A DNA stretch of 64,000 nucleotides from Bacteroidales bacterium (GCA_022009815.1 CP091725.1:682001-746000); one strand, 5' to 3'; positions 9,446 through 19,062 are shown, counted from the stretch's first letter. The notes: a model not told the origin generated them from the letters alone. Translations and numbers: made by a program.

Positions 9446-9912
9446 TACTGCTTGCATTCATCGGTTCGCTTGAGTTTTACGTCATCGCATTCGCCGTGGC
9501 GATAGCGTTGGTGGCACTGATGGCGCGTCCTGCCGACAAAGGCGAGGCTCAGACACTGTTTGCGCGCGGCGTTGCCAACGAGCCAAGCGACGAAGACGGC
9601 ATCGTGATGACAACCGACAGCGATGGGCGGCTTGAATGGACACGTCACGGTGTGCATCTCGACACACCCGACTGCCAAGTGAACTGCGCCATAACGGTGA
9701 TTGACAACGACATAAAAATCATCGAGCGCAAGGCCGACGACAAGTTGGCGGAAATATGCCACACCGACCGCGACATTCACTTCTCCTGCCTGCAGGCACT
9801 GCGTCCTGGACGCTACCACCTGTATTATGAGGCGTCATGGAGCGGCGAATGGGCGTCGGGCTACATCCGCATCCCCACTTCTCTGCCCAAGAGGCTCGAT
9901 GTGCATATGTGA
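9442..9912 (+). CDS. Small membrane-anchored protein of unknown function
   Basis: A 156-residue protein with one N-terminal hydrophobic segment (about residues 3-28) and a soluble domain after it that looks like a small beta-sandwich (CAITVIDNDIKIIERK, then RPGRYHLYYEASWSGEW near the C-terminus). I do not recognise a named family. The start overlaps the preceding ferredoxin gene by ATGA, so translation is probably coupled. The next gene has its own promoter, so this is the last member of the 7596 transcription unit. Confidence 0.7.
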   Translation: MILLAFIGSLEFYVIAFAVAIALVALMARPADKGEAQTLFARGVANEPSDEDGIVMTTDSDGRLEWTRHGVHLDTPDCQVNCAITVIDNDIKIIERKADDKLAEICHTDRDIHFSCLQALRPGRYHLYYEASWSGEWASGYIRIPTSLPKRLDVHM

Positions 9913-9940
9913 TAAATTCCGACATATTCAACTTTTTCCT

Positions 9941-9948
9941 TACCTTTG
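9941..9948 (+). promoter_or_regulatory. Promoter -7 box of the aldo/keto reductase operon
   Basis: TACCTTTG matches TAnnTTTG. It lies 27 bp before the ATG at 9975 and only 6 bp before the alternative ATG at 9954, which supports 9975 as the true start. Confidence 0.75.
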
Positions 9949-9974
9949 CATATATGGAGAAAGAATTTGTGACA

Positions 9975-11311
9975 ATGAACCGGCGCGAATGGCTGAAGCG
10001 CAGCGCCGCTGGCTTGACAGCACTGGCAGTGGCGGGCGCTGTGGGCGGCTGCGGCGACAAGACCGTTCCCGGCCGCCTTGAAGGCAACGTGAGGCTGCCA
10101 GCCAAACTGCCTATGCTGAAGCGCATGGACAATGGTTTTACGCCACTTGCAATATCCACGATGTCGATGCCAAAGACTGGCGGAAAGATGGCAGCCGAAG
10201 GCATCAAAATCATCCAACGCGCCGCCGATGCCGGAGTGTCGCTTTTCGACACGGCATGGGCTTATGCCGACGGCGACGGCGAACGGATGCTCGGCGAGGC
10301 TCTTTCCAATCGCAGCCGCGACTCTTTTATGCTGTCCACATCGATGCCCACATTCAGCGTCGACACCGTGGCGGAGGCTAAAGCCGTCTTCGACAGGCAG
10401 CTGCAGCTGCTGCGCACCGACCACGTCGACTACTATTCGCTGCAAGCCATAGGCAGCAGTGATATATATAAGGAGAAATATTCCGACTCTGGCATCCTTG
10501 CGTTTCTAACCAAGATGCTTGACGAAGGCAAAATACGCCATCTCGGAATAGACTACATCGGAAGCGACGAAGACTTTCTCGACGCCCTCCTTTCCGACCG
10601 GCGCTTCGACTTTTCCGTCTCCCGTACAACGCCATCGACGACCTGCGGATGAACGGTGCGCAAAGCAGTGCGATTTTTGCGGCTCAGGACGCCGGCAAAC
10701 TCGTGTTTGCCACCAATCCGACCAAAGACGGCATGCTGCGCGCGCTCAACGGCGATGCCACCGACGTGCTCTACAGCGCGTTTCCCGACCGTCCGATTGC
10801 CGGTTGGGCACTCCGTGCCGCAGCCCGGCAGGAAGGCGTGACAACAGTGGTCGACAGCCCGTCGGACCTGACAATGCTTGCCGAGGACGTCACAGCGATG
10901 GCTCTCGGGACAGAATTCTCGGAAAAAGAGTCGGCGGTATGGGAAACCGCGCTGAAATCCTTTATCGCAAACTCAAAGATACACTGCATTGACTGCAAGC
11001 GGTGCATGCCATGTCCCTACGGCATCAACATTCCGCAGAATTTCACAATCCACAATGCGCTCATCGACGACGACATGCTGCCAAACGCCTACGGCGACAC
11101 CGCCAGCGAGGCTTTCGCCATAAAGGCAAAAGAATTCGTGCGCCGAATGCAGCCGCTCGACCACCGGCAGTCGGCATTTTTCTGCATCGGATGCGGAAAG
11201 TGTGTCGGCAAATGCCCGCAAGGCATAGCCATCCCGCAGCAGATGGCACACATATCACTGATTATCGACAAGGCGCGCGAGCGTGCCGTAAAAGACATAT
11301 GCGACCGATGA
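9975..11311 (+). CDS. Tat-exported aldo/keto reductase with C-terminal 4Fe-4S domain (frameshifted)
   Basis: An NADPH-type aldo/keto reductase TIM barrel fused to a ferredoxin. From the ATG at 9975 the N-terminus is a twin-arginine signal (NRREWLKRSAAGL) ending in a possible lipobox (AVGGC). Barrel motifs follow: SLFDTAWAYADGDGERMLGEAL (partly, catalytic Asp and Tyr) and DHVDYYSLQAIG. The frame breaks at about 10620: the expected continuation PYNAIDDLRMNG lies in the next frame, consistent with one lost base. The C-terminal part has CIDCKRCMPCPYGINIP and CIGCGKCVGKCPQGIAIP for 4Fe-4S clusters. It overlaps the downstream polyferredoxin gene by ATGA. The substrate is unknown; export with Fe-S clusters suggests electron delivery at the membrane. 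Confidence 0.85.
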
Positions 11312-12660
11312 AGAAACGACTACGAATACTGAGAATCACGCTGTCGGCAGCGTTGGGCATCATGCTCACACTGCTAATTGCCACAACCGTGCTCCCCCAC
11401 GGCTTTTCGGCCATCGCGAAGATTCAGCTGATGCCCGCTCTGCTGTCGCTCAACATCGGCATTCTGGCGTTCTGGCTTGTCGCCACATCGCTGCTCGGCA
11501 GAGTTTACTGCTCCACCGTCTGCCCTTTGGGACTGTTTCAAGACATCTGCGCACGCATCGGCAAGCTGCTGAAAAAGAAGCCCAAACGCCGCTATCGCTA
11601 CAGCGCTGCCCACAACCGTCTGCGCTATGCCGTGCTTGCCGCCACAATCATCGCCGGCATTGCCGGAGCCGCGGCAGTACCGTCGCTACTCGACCCCTAC
11701 AGCGCGTTTGTGCGTATGGTCGGCGCCATTGTCGCTCCGTCAGCCATAGGCATCGCCGTTGGCGGCATCACATTTGTCACCATAGGCGCGCTGGCATTCA
11801 ATGGCGGACGCACGTTCTGCAACACAGTGTGCCCCGTCGGCGCCACACTGTCGCTCGCCAGCCGCAAACCGATGATGCGCATACAAATCGACACATCGCT
11901 CTGCATCGGATGCCGCCGCTGCGAGGCAGCATGCAAGGCTTCGTGCATCGACGCGAAACCACACTGTCGACACGAGCCGCTGCGTGATGTGCCTCGACTG
12001 CATTCCGGCATGCCACGACAATGCAATCACCTACAGCCCGGCTAAGAAAAAGAGCATCGACACCGGCAACGACGGACGCCGCCGCTTCCTCGGCTTCGTA
12101 GGCCTCGCCGTGGCAGGCACGCTTGCGGCAAAAGCCGACTCCGCGGCAAAGACCATAACAGAAGGCAAGTCGCCCGCCAAGAAAAAGGCAGTGGTGCCTC
12201 CAGGAGCATCGTCGCGCGACAGCTTCCTGAGCCACTGCACCGCATGCCATCTCTGCGTAAGCAAGTGTCCGCAGGGCATCATACGCCCGTCGGCAACCGA
12301 ATACGGCATTCTCCACCTGTTGCAACCGCATCTTGACTACAGCCTCGGCTACTGCCTGCACGAATGCAACCTTTGCACACAGGTTTGTCCCGACGGCGCA
12401 CTCAAGCCCCTAAGCCTCGGCGAAAGCAGCGGCACGCAGTGGGAAAAGCAAAGTTCGTGCTCAAAAACTGCGTCACTCAGACCGACGGCTCCGAATGCGG
12501 ACTATGCTCCCGCAAATGCCCCGTAGGAGCAATCGACATGGTGGAACACGGCGACACATTGATTCCACAGGTCAACGAAGCCATATGCGTGGGCTGCGGC
12601 AAATGCGAATATGCTTGTCCAGCCACCCCGGAGAAAGCAATTTATGTAGAAGGAACCTAA
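11308..12660 (+). CDS. NapH/NapG-like membrane polyferredoxin (two frameshifts)
   Basis: About 450 residues once two frame breaks are bridged. The first ~230 residues resemble NapH: several membrane segments and paired motifs VYCSTVCPLGLFQD and TFCNTVCPVGATLS. Next come ferredoxin motifs CIGCRRCEAACKASC and CVMCLDCIPACH, then a twin-arginine-like segment (GRRRFLGFVGLAVAG) starting a NapG-like part with CTACHLCVSKCPQG, CNLCTQVCP, CGLCSRKCPVGA and CVGCGKCEYACPA. Breaks are at about 11959 (one extra base) and 12424 (one missing base); each joins cleanly into the next Cys motif. It starts within the stop of the aldo/keto reductase gene (ATGA), so the two probably pass electrons between quinol and an exported reductase. 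That coupling is inference. Confidence 0.82.
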
Positions 12661-12823
12661 AATCCGCAAGCAATCTCAATGGCAATCTCAATTGCAGTAA
12701 AGAGCTTGAACACTATGCATCATGATAGTATGAGCGTGAATTTGTCCGATTTGTGCATACCTTCCCCTTACCCCACAATGCGACTTGAGGCAATACGCAG
12801 ATTAAAACCATAAGGAACGGACT
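12661..12823. other. Intergenic region between polyferredoxin gene and IS1380 transposase
   Basis: No gene is seen. It holds a short imperfect tandem repeat (CAATCTCAAT twice, about 12670-12692) and should contain one end of the IS1380 element. AACACTAT at 12709-12716 is an inverted match to ATAGTGTT at 14237-14244 on the other side of the transposase, too short to prove the ends. Confidence 0.35.
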
Positions 12824-14244
12824 TTATCCGAATCCAGTTTTGAAAGGTCTTGCATAAGCCCGGTTTTCAGTATAGATATTCAGCACGTATTGCCTTGCTG
12901 TCATGATCCACTTGGCAGGTACGGAGATGAAGCTGAAGACAAAAGCCTTTATGCGACTCGTTTCCTTGAGCCCGAAAGCCTTGGTGTCAAGCTTGCTAAT
13001 GATGGTCTTATAGAAATTGTGTATCAATGCCGTAAGCAGAAGGAATACAGTGTTCTCTGACATGAACGACTTGGGGAGCCTGTTCCAGCCGAATCCGTTG
13101 TTCATATCATCGAATATACGCTCTTTGCCCCCACGCTTGTTGTAAAATTCGACGATGTCTCTTGTTGATGAGTCATAATCGTTGGTAAGAATGGATCTGT
13201 AGGTGTATTCACCTTCCCACAAGTCAAGCTCTCCATCCATGCGCTTTTTGTCTCTGGATGACAAGACGATAGCACTTGTCTTCCCATTTCTCAACGAGAA
13301 TGGAATTGAGTTCGAACTGGATGTCGTTAATCTCCTCCGTCTTCCATCCTCTCAGAGCAAAGATGTCATTGTAGAGCGAACTGCATCGGTTGGCACGGAT
13401 GTAGAAATGTTTGCAATGCTTCTCTATCTCACTGACGATTTCCTTCGAGCAGGAACCGCAGTCTGCCCTGAAGCGATTTACACGGATGTTCTGGGATTCC
13501 AGAAGAGCGAAGAATCTCTTATGGGTGTCTGCCTGATGAAAAACGCACATTCGTGTTACCATCGCTGTTCTCGATATAGACTATCTTGTCACCGATAACA
13601 TATACGCCAGGCCTGTAGCCGAGGAACTTTTTGTAGGTCGGTTTTGCATCATACTTCTCCGTTTCAAGGAACTGATGGTCAAAGTCAACATCGTATTCCT
13701 CAATTTCCTTCAACTCGCCTGTAGAAACCAAAGCGTTTATAAGCAATGTGTTGAGTTTGTCTGCAGTATTGAAATCATAGGTCTTGCCTTGGTCGGAAGT
13801 ATAGGAGATGTTTTCCTGTGTCAGTTCCTTGATGGCTCTGAGGATGGTATCAGAGCTGCATGTACGAAGGGTAGGATGATACGAGAGATGGCGCATCAGT
13901 TGTGACGTTACATCTTCCACGCATGAGCCGCCACAGAAATAAACGCTCATCAGCGAACGGACTATCTCGCTGAACTGATATCCGAAGATACTGCTGCATC
14001 TCTGACCCCGTGTTGAGTCGATAACGGGTGAAAGCATGGAGTCAAATTTCTCCATGATTGAAAAAATTCCTCCAAAAGGTGTGAGTTTCTCAGATTTAAT
14101 TTGTATTTTTGCCATGTCATATTAGAGTTTTTGCTTGTTTTTCTCTTTTTGCAACACTAAGATAAGTGAAAATTCTGACATGGCAAAATCCTGGGCAACT
14201 TTTTGTTGCTCAGGAACTTATAAATAAAGTTAAATTATAGTGTT
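12709..14244 (-). mobile_element. IS1380-family insertion sequence (ends tentative)
   Basis: The element is defined by its transposase (12824-14115, minus). The ends are not established: an 8-bp inverted match (AACACTAT/ATAGTGTT) about 1.5 kb apart is the only pair that brackets the gene symmetrically. A strong hairpin (CCTGGGCAAC/GTTGCTCAGG, 14193-14217) lies upstream of the transposase. The element sits between the polyferredoxin gene and thyA and may have displaced the native thyA promoter. Confidence 0.55.
12824..14115 (-). pseudogene. IS1380-family DDE transposase (two frameshifts)
   Basis: About 430 residues when two breaks are bridged. The N-terminus MAKIQIKSEKLTPFGGIF is typical of Bacteroidota IS1380-family transposases (DDE_Tnp_1 type), with DVDFDHQFLETEKYDA holding a likely catalytic Asp and the C-terminal IVEFYNKRGGKERIFDDMNN region holding the YNKRG-E motif of DDE enzymes. 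Breaks lie near 13540 (inside NTNVRF/HQADTHKRF) and near 13255 (inside VIQRQK/RMDGELDL); both sides continue the same protein. Because similar breaks occur in essential genes of this window, the transposase may be intact in the organism; as sequenced it is disrupted. Confidence 0.8.
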
Positions 14245-14280
14245 GCGGAATTAAGGAGGAATATAAAAACAAACGATACA

Positions 14281-15075
14281 ATGAAGCAATACCTGGATCT
14301 GCTCCGCCACGTAAAGGAGCACGGCACAATGAAAGGCGACCGCACCGGCACCGGCACGAAAAGCGTGTTCGGATACCAGATGCGCTTCAACCTCGCCGAC
14401 GGCTTTCCGCTGCTGACCACAAAGAAACTCCATCTGAAATCAATCATCTACGAGCTGCTGTGGTTTCTGCGCGGCGACACCAACGTGCACTATCTGCAGG
14501 AGCACGGCGTGCGCATCTGGAACGAATGGGCCGACCCCGACGGCAACCTCGGACATATCTACGGCTACCAATGGCGCTCATGGCCCGACTATGACGGCGG
14601 CTTCATCGACCAGATATCGGAAGCCATAGAAACCATCAAGCACAACCCCGACTCACGGAGAATCATTGTCAGCGCATGGAACGTAGCCGACCTGAAGCGC
14701 ATGAACCTGCCTCCCTGCCACGCGTTCTTCCAATTCTACGTTGCCGACGGGAAACTGAGCCTACAGCTCTATCAGCGCAGCGCCGACATCTTCCTCGGCG
14801 TGCCGTTCAACATCGCTTCCTACGCCCTGCTGCTCATGATGGTGGCACAGGTCACCGGACTTGAAGCCGGAGAATTTGTGCATACTCTCGGCGACGCGCA
14901 TATCTACACCAACCACTTCGAGCAAGTGGAGGAACAGCTGAAACGCGACCCGCGCCAGCTGCCCACAATGCGCATCAATCCCGACGTGAAGAGCATTTTC
15001 GATTTCAAATTCGAAGACTTCACGCTCGAGAACTACAATCCGCATCCACACATCAAAGGCATCGTTGCCGTATAA
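14281..15075 (+). CDS. thyA: Thymidylate synthase
   Basis: 264 residues, exactly the short classical ThyA length. It methylates dUMP to dTMP using 5,10-methylene-tetrahydrofolate, yielding dihydrofolate. Seen directly: folate/phosphate-binding RTGTGTKSVFG near 21-33, WNEWADPDGNLGHIYGYQWR, the nucleophile region LPPCHAFFQFYV (Cys146), the phosphate-binding QRSADIFLGVPFNIASYALL, and the HIYTNH dUMP-ribose motif. folA follows after 14 bp, a common pairing because DHFR recycles the dihydrofolate made here. An AGGAGG site lies 12-18 bp before the start. No good TAnnTTTG box is visible upstream, where the IS element ends. Confidence 0.98.
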   Translation: MKQYLDLLRHVKEHGTMKGDRTGTGTKSVFGYQMRFNLADGFPLLTTKKLHLKSIIYELLWFLRGDTNVHYLQEHGVRIWNEWADPDGNLGHIYGYQWRSWPDYDGGFIDQISEAIETIKHNPDSRRIIVSAWNVADLKRMNLPPCHAFFQFYVADGKLSLQLYQRSADIFLGVPFNIASYALLLMMVAQVTGLEAGEFVHTLGDAHIYTNHFEQVEEQLKRDPRQLPTMRINPDVKSIFDFKFEDFTLENYNPHPHIKGIVAV

Positions 15076-15089
15076 ACGCATTCAAGACA

Positions 15090-15581
15090 ATGAATAATCT
15101 GTCAATAATAGCCGCCGTGGCAAAAGGCGGCGCGATCGGCAAAAACGGAGGGCTGCTCTGCCACATGTCTGCCGACCTGCAACGCTTCAAGGCACTGACC
15201 ACAGGCCACACCATCGTGATGGGACGGCGCACATTCGACTCTCTGCCGAAAGGCGCGTTGCCCAACCGCCGCAACATCGTAATCACCCGCAACCCACAGT
15301 TTTCCGCTCCGGGAGTGGAAGTGGCGATGTCGGTTGAAGACGCATTCCGCATGGCAGAGTCCGACGGCGAGGTTTTCGTTATCGGAGGCGAACCGATTTA
15401 CCGCGCCACGCTGCCGTTTGCGTCACGTCTGTATCTGACGGAAATCGACGCGACATTCTTCGGCGCCGACGCATTCTTCCCCGATGTCAATTGGAAAGAA
15501 TGGCGCGAGACGCTGCGCGAACATCATCGATCCGACGACCGCAACCCTCACCCATACTCGTTTGTAAACTACGAGCGATAA
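15090..15581 (+). CDS. folA: Dihydrofolate reductase
   Basis: 163 residues, normal DHFR length. It reduces dihydrofolate to tetrahydrofolate with NADPH, closing the cycle opened by ThyA encoded 14 bp upstream. Seen: SIIAAVAKGGAIGKNG at the N-terminus, SADLQRFKALTTGHTIVMGRRTFDSLP (first 20 residues of this stretch include the folate-site Asp equivalent to E. coli D27), the NADPH loop NRRNIVITR, and EVFVIGGEPIYRATLPFA with the GG motif. The position of the E. coli active-site Trp22 is Cys in LLCHMSADL; Bacteroidota enzymes often vary here. A strong terminator follows, so thyA-folA is a two-gene operon. Confidence 0.96.
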   Translation: MNNLSIIAAVAKGGAIGKNGGLLCHMSADLQRFKALTTGHTIVMGRRTFDSLPKGALPNRRNIVITRNPQFSAPGVEVAMSVEDAFRMAESDGEVFVIGGEPIYRATLPFASRLYLTEIDATFFGADAFFPDVNWKEWRETLREHHRSDDRNPHPYSFVNYER

Positions 15582-15600
15582 AACAACACAACACAGCACG

Positions 15601-15638
15601 ACTCTCTCCACACACAACTCATGGAGAGAGTTTTTTTT
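15601..15638 (+). terminator. Rho-independent terminator of thyA-folA
   Basis: ACTCTCTCCA and TGGAGAGAGT form a 10-bp stem followed by a run of eight T, 19 bp after the folA stop. Confidence 0.9.
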
Positions 15639-15708
15639 ATTCCGCACACAATAGACACCGTCTATGAACATATAGACAGAATCATTCGTTTATCTATAAC
15701 AAACGGTT

Positions 15709-15716
15709 TAAATTTG
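15709..15716 (+). promoter_or_regulatory. Promoter -7 box of the redox cluster
   Basis: TAAATTTG matches TAnnTTTG, 31 bp before the start of the C_GCAxxG_C_C gene. Confidence 0.65.
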
Positions 15717-15747
15717 CACCGTTGAATCATCACAACCACAACAGAAA

Positions 15748-16143
15748 ATGGAAAGCAGAAAAGAAACAGCATCAGCAAAAAAAGCAAGCGGCGCATACAA
15801 TTGCACGCAGGCTGTGTGTTGCACATACCACGACTTCACAGGGCTTGACGAAGAGACTATAAAACACGCAGGCAACAGTTTCGCCGTGGGAATGGGCAAT
15901 ATGGAAGGCACTTGCGGAGCACTCATCGGAGCCGGCATCGTTTATGGCCTTTTCACCAAAGACAAAGCCAAATCGGCTCGGGGAATGCGTCAGATTATGG
16001 AAAAATTCCAGCAACGCAACGGCGCCACCCAATGCAAGCTTCTGAAAGGCGCAGGCACTGGCAAGATGCTGCGCGAATGCAAGATGTGTGTGGCCGACGC
16101 GTCGGAATTTCTCGAAGACTTGCTGACCCAAGAAACGAAGTGA
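15748..16143 (+). CDS. C_GCAxxG_C_C-family redox-type protein
   Basis: A 131-residue protein of the C_GCAxxG_C_C family, named after conserved cysteines. Seen: YNCTQAVCCTYHDF near residue 18, the GTCGALIGAGIVYGL motif near 55, and CKLLKGAG...LRECKMCVADA near the C-terminus. Members are thought to form redox-active disulfides or bind a cofactor, but no reaction is established. It is followed after 27 bp by a thioredoxin and then an OxyR-like regulator, which fits a thiol-redox role. The promoter box ends about 31 bp upstream. Confidence 0.85.
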   Translation: MESRKETASAKKASGAYNCTQAVCCTYHDFTGLDEETIKHAGNSFAVGMGNMEGTCGALIGAGIVYGLFTKDKAKSARGMRQIMEKFQQRNGATQCKLLKGAGTGKMLRECKMCVADASEFLEDLLTQETK

Positions 16144-16170
16144 TTTGTAAACTTAAAAATAAATAGTGTT

Positions 16171-16467
16171 ATGGAAAAGTTCAATGACGTAATCAACGGC
16201 AACCAACTCACATTGGTAGATTTCTATGCCACATGGTGCGGACCGTGCAAAATGATGCATCCTGTGCTCGAGCAACTGAAAGCCGACCTCGGCGACAGCA
16301 TCCGCATCATCAAACTGGATGTAGACAAATCAGGCGACATTGCCGAGGCATACCGCATACAGTCGGTGCCCACACTTATGCTCTTCCGCGGAGGAGAAAC
16401 CCTGTGGCGACAGAGCGGAGCCATGCGGCTTGCCGACCTGAAGGCGATAATCTCAAACTACCAGTAG
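16171..16467 (+). CDS. Thioredoxin
   Basis: A 98-residue single-domain thioredoxin. The active site is WCGPCKMM (Cys about 24 and 27), preceded by the usual VDFYAT strand; the cis-proline loop is SVPTLMLFRGGE. There is no signal peptide, so it acts as a cytoplasmic disulfide reductase, recharged by thioredoxin reductase encoded elsewhere. It stands between the C_GCAxxG_C_C protein and an OxyR-type regulator, with only 4 bp to the latter, implying a shared transcript. Confidence 0.94.
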   Translation: MEKFNDVINGNQLTLVDFYATWCGPCKMMHPVLEQLKADLGDSIRIIKLDVDKSGDIAEAYRIQSVPTLMLFRGGETLWRQSGAMRLADLKAIISNYQ

Positions 16468-16471
16468 TTTT

Positions 16472-17397
16472 ATGAACATACAGCAACTGAGATACATCGT
16501 TGCCATCGACCGCTTTCGCAACTTTGCGAGAGCGGCTGATGCGTGCAACATCTCGCAGCCGACATTGAGTGCGATGCTTGTGAAGCTGGAGGACGAACTC
16601 GACGTGCGCATTTTTGATCGCACAAACAAAGTTGTGAAGCCCACCTCCGTCGGCGAGAGGATAATCCGCCAGGCGCAGAAAGCCCTGATGGAGACAAACC
16701 GCATCAACGAGCTGATAACAGAAAGCAAAGGAACCGTCGGAGGACAGCTGACATTGTCGATAGGCCCGACAATCGCTCCCTACCTACTGCCAAAATTCAT
16801 CAAGCACTACAGGCAATACTATCCGTCGGTAGAGCTGACTGTCAAAGAGATGAAAGCCGACCACATGCTCGAAGCCATCCTGAACGGCGAGATCGATGCC
16901 GGCATCGCCATCTCAGACAACGCCCGACAAGGCGTGCTCGAGATGCCTCTCTACACCGAACGATTCTACATTTATCTCGCTGAAAGTTGCTGGCGCAAAC
17001 TGCCGGTGTTCAAACCCGAGAACCTGGAGCACGAGAACATGTGGATAATGAAAGAAGCACAGTGTCTGCGCGACAGCGCCTTCTCATTCTGCAAGGCACG
17101 CGGCAAGGGACACCACATCTACGAGGCAGGCAGCATCGAGACGCTGATACGCATTGTGGACGAAAACGGAGCTACACCATCATCCCCGAGATGCACCTGC
17201 CGTTTCTCACAGAGAAGCAGGCGGAAAACGTGCGCGAAATCAAGGGCGACTATCTTTCACAAAGGCGGATATCCCTATACATCAAAGACGACTACATCCG
17301 CCAACGGATGCTCAACACCGTGGCTGACACGCTCAAAAGTTTCGTGCCGGTAAGGATGATGAGCGAAGGCATCGTGAAATATGGCATAAAACTCTAA
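16472..17397 (+). CDS. oxyR: OxyR-like LysR-family transcriptional regulator (frameshifted)
   Basis: About 308 residues after bridging one break. The N-terminal winged helix is clear: NIQQLRYIVAIDRFRNFARAA, then NISQPTLSAMLVKLEDEL, the recognition helix. The C-terminal effector domain has GQLTLSIGPTIAPYLLPKF and, as in OxyR, a Cys pair region around ESCWRKL and EAQCLRDSAFSFCKARG. The break at about 17171 (one missing G in GGAGC) shifts the end; the next frame continues YTIIPEMHLPFLTEKQ. OxyR senses peroxide through a disulfide and activates catalase, peroxidase and thioredoxin genes. It is the third gene after a thioredoxin, consistent with that role; the precise inducer is inferred. Confidence 0.83.
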
Positions 17398-17459
17398 AAT
17401 CGTCCTTTATCACAACTTCTTCAATCAACAAATTTTTCTTGACAAAAAAGTAGATGAAC

Positions 17460-17490
17460 TTGGCTTTTTTCCTTCTAATTGTTACCTTTG
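17460..17490 (+). promoter_or_regulatory. Promoter of the beta-helix protein gene
   Basis: TTGG (17460-17463) and TACCTTTG (17483-17490) are 19 bp apart and end 30 bp before the start codon at 17521. Confidence 0.75.
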
Positions 17491-17520
17491 TCGCATCAAA
17501 CCTTTAAAAAATATAGGCTT

Positions 17521-18963
17521 ATGAAAAAATCTACAATTTTATTGTTATTTGCACTCACCACGGCAGGCTTCGCCAATGCCGAGGATGTGACAACAAGCGG
17601 CAACGGCGTAACATATACGCTTGAATCATTGTCGACAACAGAAAACAGCGGCGTGACAAAAAACGGAAAAGTCTACACTCTGACAAACAGCATCACCATC
17701 GCCGAAGGCGACCGCTTCGAGATTGAGAGCGGCGCGACAATGAAGATGGGCGACGGCGTGCAACTGCGCATCGAAGGCACAGCAAATTTTGCCGCCACCG
17801 ACCGAGTGCTGGTGACGCGCGCCGACGAGAATGCAGCGCCAAAAGGAATCTACATGGTTTGCGACGCATCCGACACAGAGTTTAAAAACATCGATTTCGA
17901 ATATGCCGGACTGCGCAACTTCTCAAGCACCGGACTTACAGTGGCGAACTGCACATTCCGCTACAACAACGGCAAAATGACGACGACTGGCGCACTTGCC
18001 ATCGGCAGCGACGGCGCCACATTCAACGTTGACAACTGCACATTTGAATACAACGAGGTGCCGGCAATCGGAGGCTCGGCGATGGCGGCAAACGGCATCG
18101 AGATTACAAACTGCAAATTCATCGACAACAACACCAAAAACACCAACAAACCGCAAGTGAACCTCACCGTAGGCGGCGCAAACTCTGTCAGCATTGAAAA
18201 CTGCGAGTTTACCGGAGCGCAGCGCACCAACGTGGGCGCAGTGGCTGTGGCAAACATGGCAGGTATAGCAGGCGACAACATCGTGTGGATCTCAGGCAAC
18301 ACTATCCGTAACCACCGCTACGGCATCGCTTTCTACGGCGGAATGAACGCAACGGTTGCCAACAACCAGATTATCGACAATAAATATGCGTCAAGCGCAA
18401 TGGCTGGCGGAGCCGGAATCAGCATCTACGACTATGGCACAAAGCCTAATGTGACGATTAAAGGCAACACCATCGAGGGCAACCTGTGGGGCATCACCGT
18501 GCTCGGCGGCGAGAACGTGAACATCGGCAAAGTAGACAATCCCGATGCCGATGACTACAACCCCGGCCACAACACATTCAAGAACAACGGCAACGGCGGC
18601 GCGCTCTACGACCTCTACAACAACTCCGCGCTCACCATCTACGCGCAAGGCAACCACTGGAGTGTTGACGAGCAGACGGCAGAGAAAATCGAGAGCGTGA
18701 TTTTCCACAAACCAGACGATGCAAAACTCGGCGAAGTAATCTATACCCCGGCATGGGACGGTGAAGGCAGCGTCAACGAAATCGCCTCGGAAGCAATCAG
18801 ATATGCCGACGGCAAAGTTTATGCCGAAGGTGCCGACATTCAGGTTTACACACTTGGCGGCGCACTCGTAGCACGTGCAAACAGCGTTGCCGACCTTTCG
18901 GCTCTCGCAAGCGGAGTCTATGTGGCTCGCGCAAACGGCAAAGTGCTGAAATGCGTGAAATAA
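17521..18963 (+). CDS. Secreted right-handed beta-helix protein with C-terminal sorting-like domain
   Basis: 480 residues from the ATG at 17521, chosen because it begins the signal peptide (MKKSTILLLFALTTAGFANA) and lies 30 bp after a promoter box. The body consists of parallel beta-helix rungs with repeated Asn-rich turns, for example GLTVANCTFRYNNG, FNVDNCTFEYNEV, GIEITNCKFIDNN, SVSIENCEFTGAQ and NVTIKGNTIEGNLWG, the pattern of pectate-lyase-like folds. The last ~60 residues (IQVYTLGGALVARAN, ASGVYVARANGKVLKC) resemble type A sorting domains of the type IX secretion system. No catalytic residues are recognisable; it may be an adhesin or polysaccharide-active protein. A terminator follows. 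Confidence 0.82.
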   Translation: MKKSTILLLFALTTAGFANAEDVTTSGNGVTYTLESLSTTENSGVTKNGKVYTLTNSITIAEGDRFEIESGATMKMGDGVQLRIEGTANFAATDRVLVTRADENAAPKGIYMVCDASDTEFKNIDFEYAGLRNFSSTGLTVANCTFRYNNGKMTTTGALAIGSDGATFNVDNCTFEYNEVPAIGGSAMAANGIEITNCKFIDNNTKNTNKPQVNLTVGGANSVSIENCEFTGAQRTNVGAVAVANMAGIAGDNIVWISGNTIRNHRYGIAFYGGMNATVANNQIIDNKYASSAMAGGAGISIYDYGTKPNVTIKGNTIEGNLWGITVLGGENVNIGKVDNPDADDYNPGHNTFKNNGNGGALYDLYNNSALTIYAQGNHWSVDEQTAEKIESVIFHKPDDAKLGEVIYTPAWDGEGSVNEIASEAIRYADGKVYAEGADIQVYTLGGALVARANSVADLSALASGVYVARANGKVLKCVK

Positions 18964-18987
18964 CACCACATACCAACACTAAAAAAC

Positions 18988-19015
18988 AAAAAAAGCGGCG
19001 ATTGCCGCTTTTTTT
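18988..19015 (+). terminator. Rho-independent terminator after the beta-helix gene
   Basis: AAGCGGC and GCCGCTT pair around a GATT loop, with an A-run before and a T-run after, so it can act in both directions. Confidence 0.88.
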
Positions 19016-19062
19016 GTTTTCAACGAAGTTTTATGTTAAAGATAACTTTTCACGTTAAATAA

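Noticed and set aside
9837..9974. Upstream start for the aldo/keto reductase
   Set aside because: It overlaps the previous gene in another frame and precedes the promoter box; the Tat signal begins at 9975.
14193..14217. Hairpin CCTGGGCAAC/GTTGCTCAGG as terminal inverted repeat of the IS1380 element
   Set aside because: Both arms are on the same side of the transposase and no matching sequence is found at the other end.
14281..15581. thyA-folA as a phage or mobile pair
   Set aside because: No phage genes are adjacent, and composition and operon layout match the surrounding chromosome.
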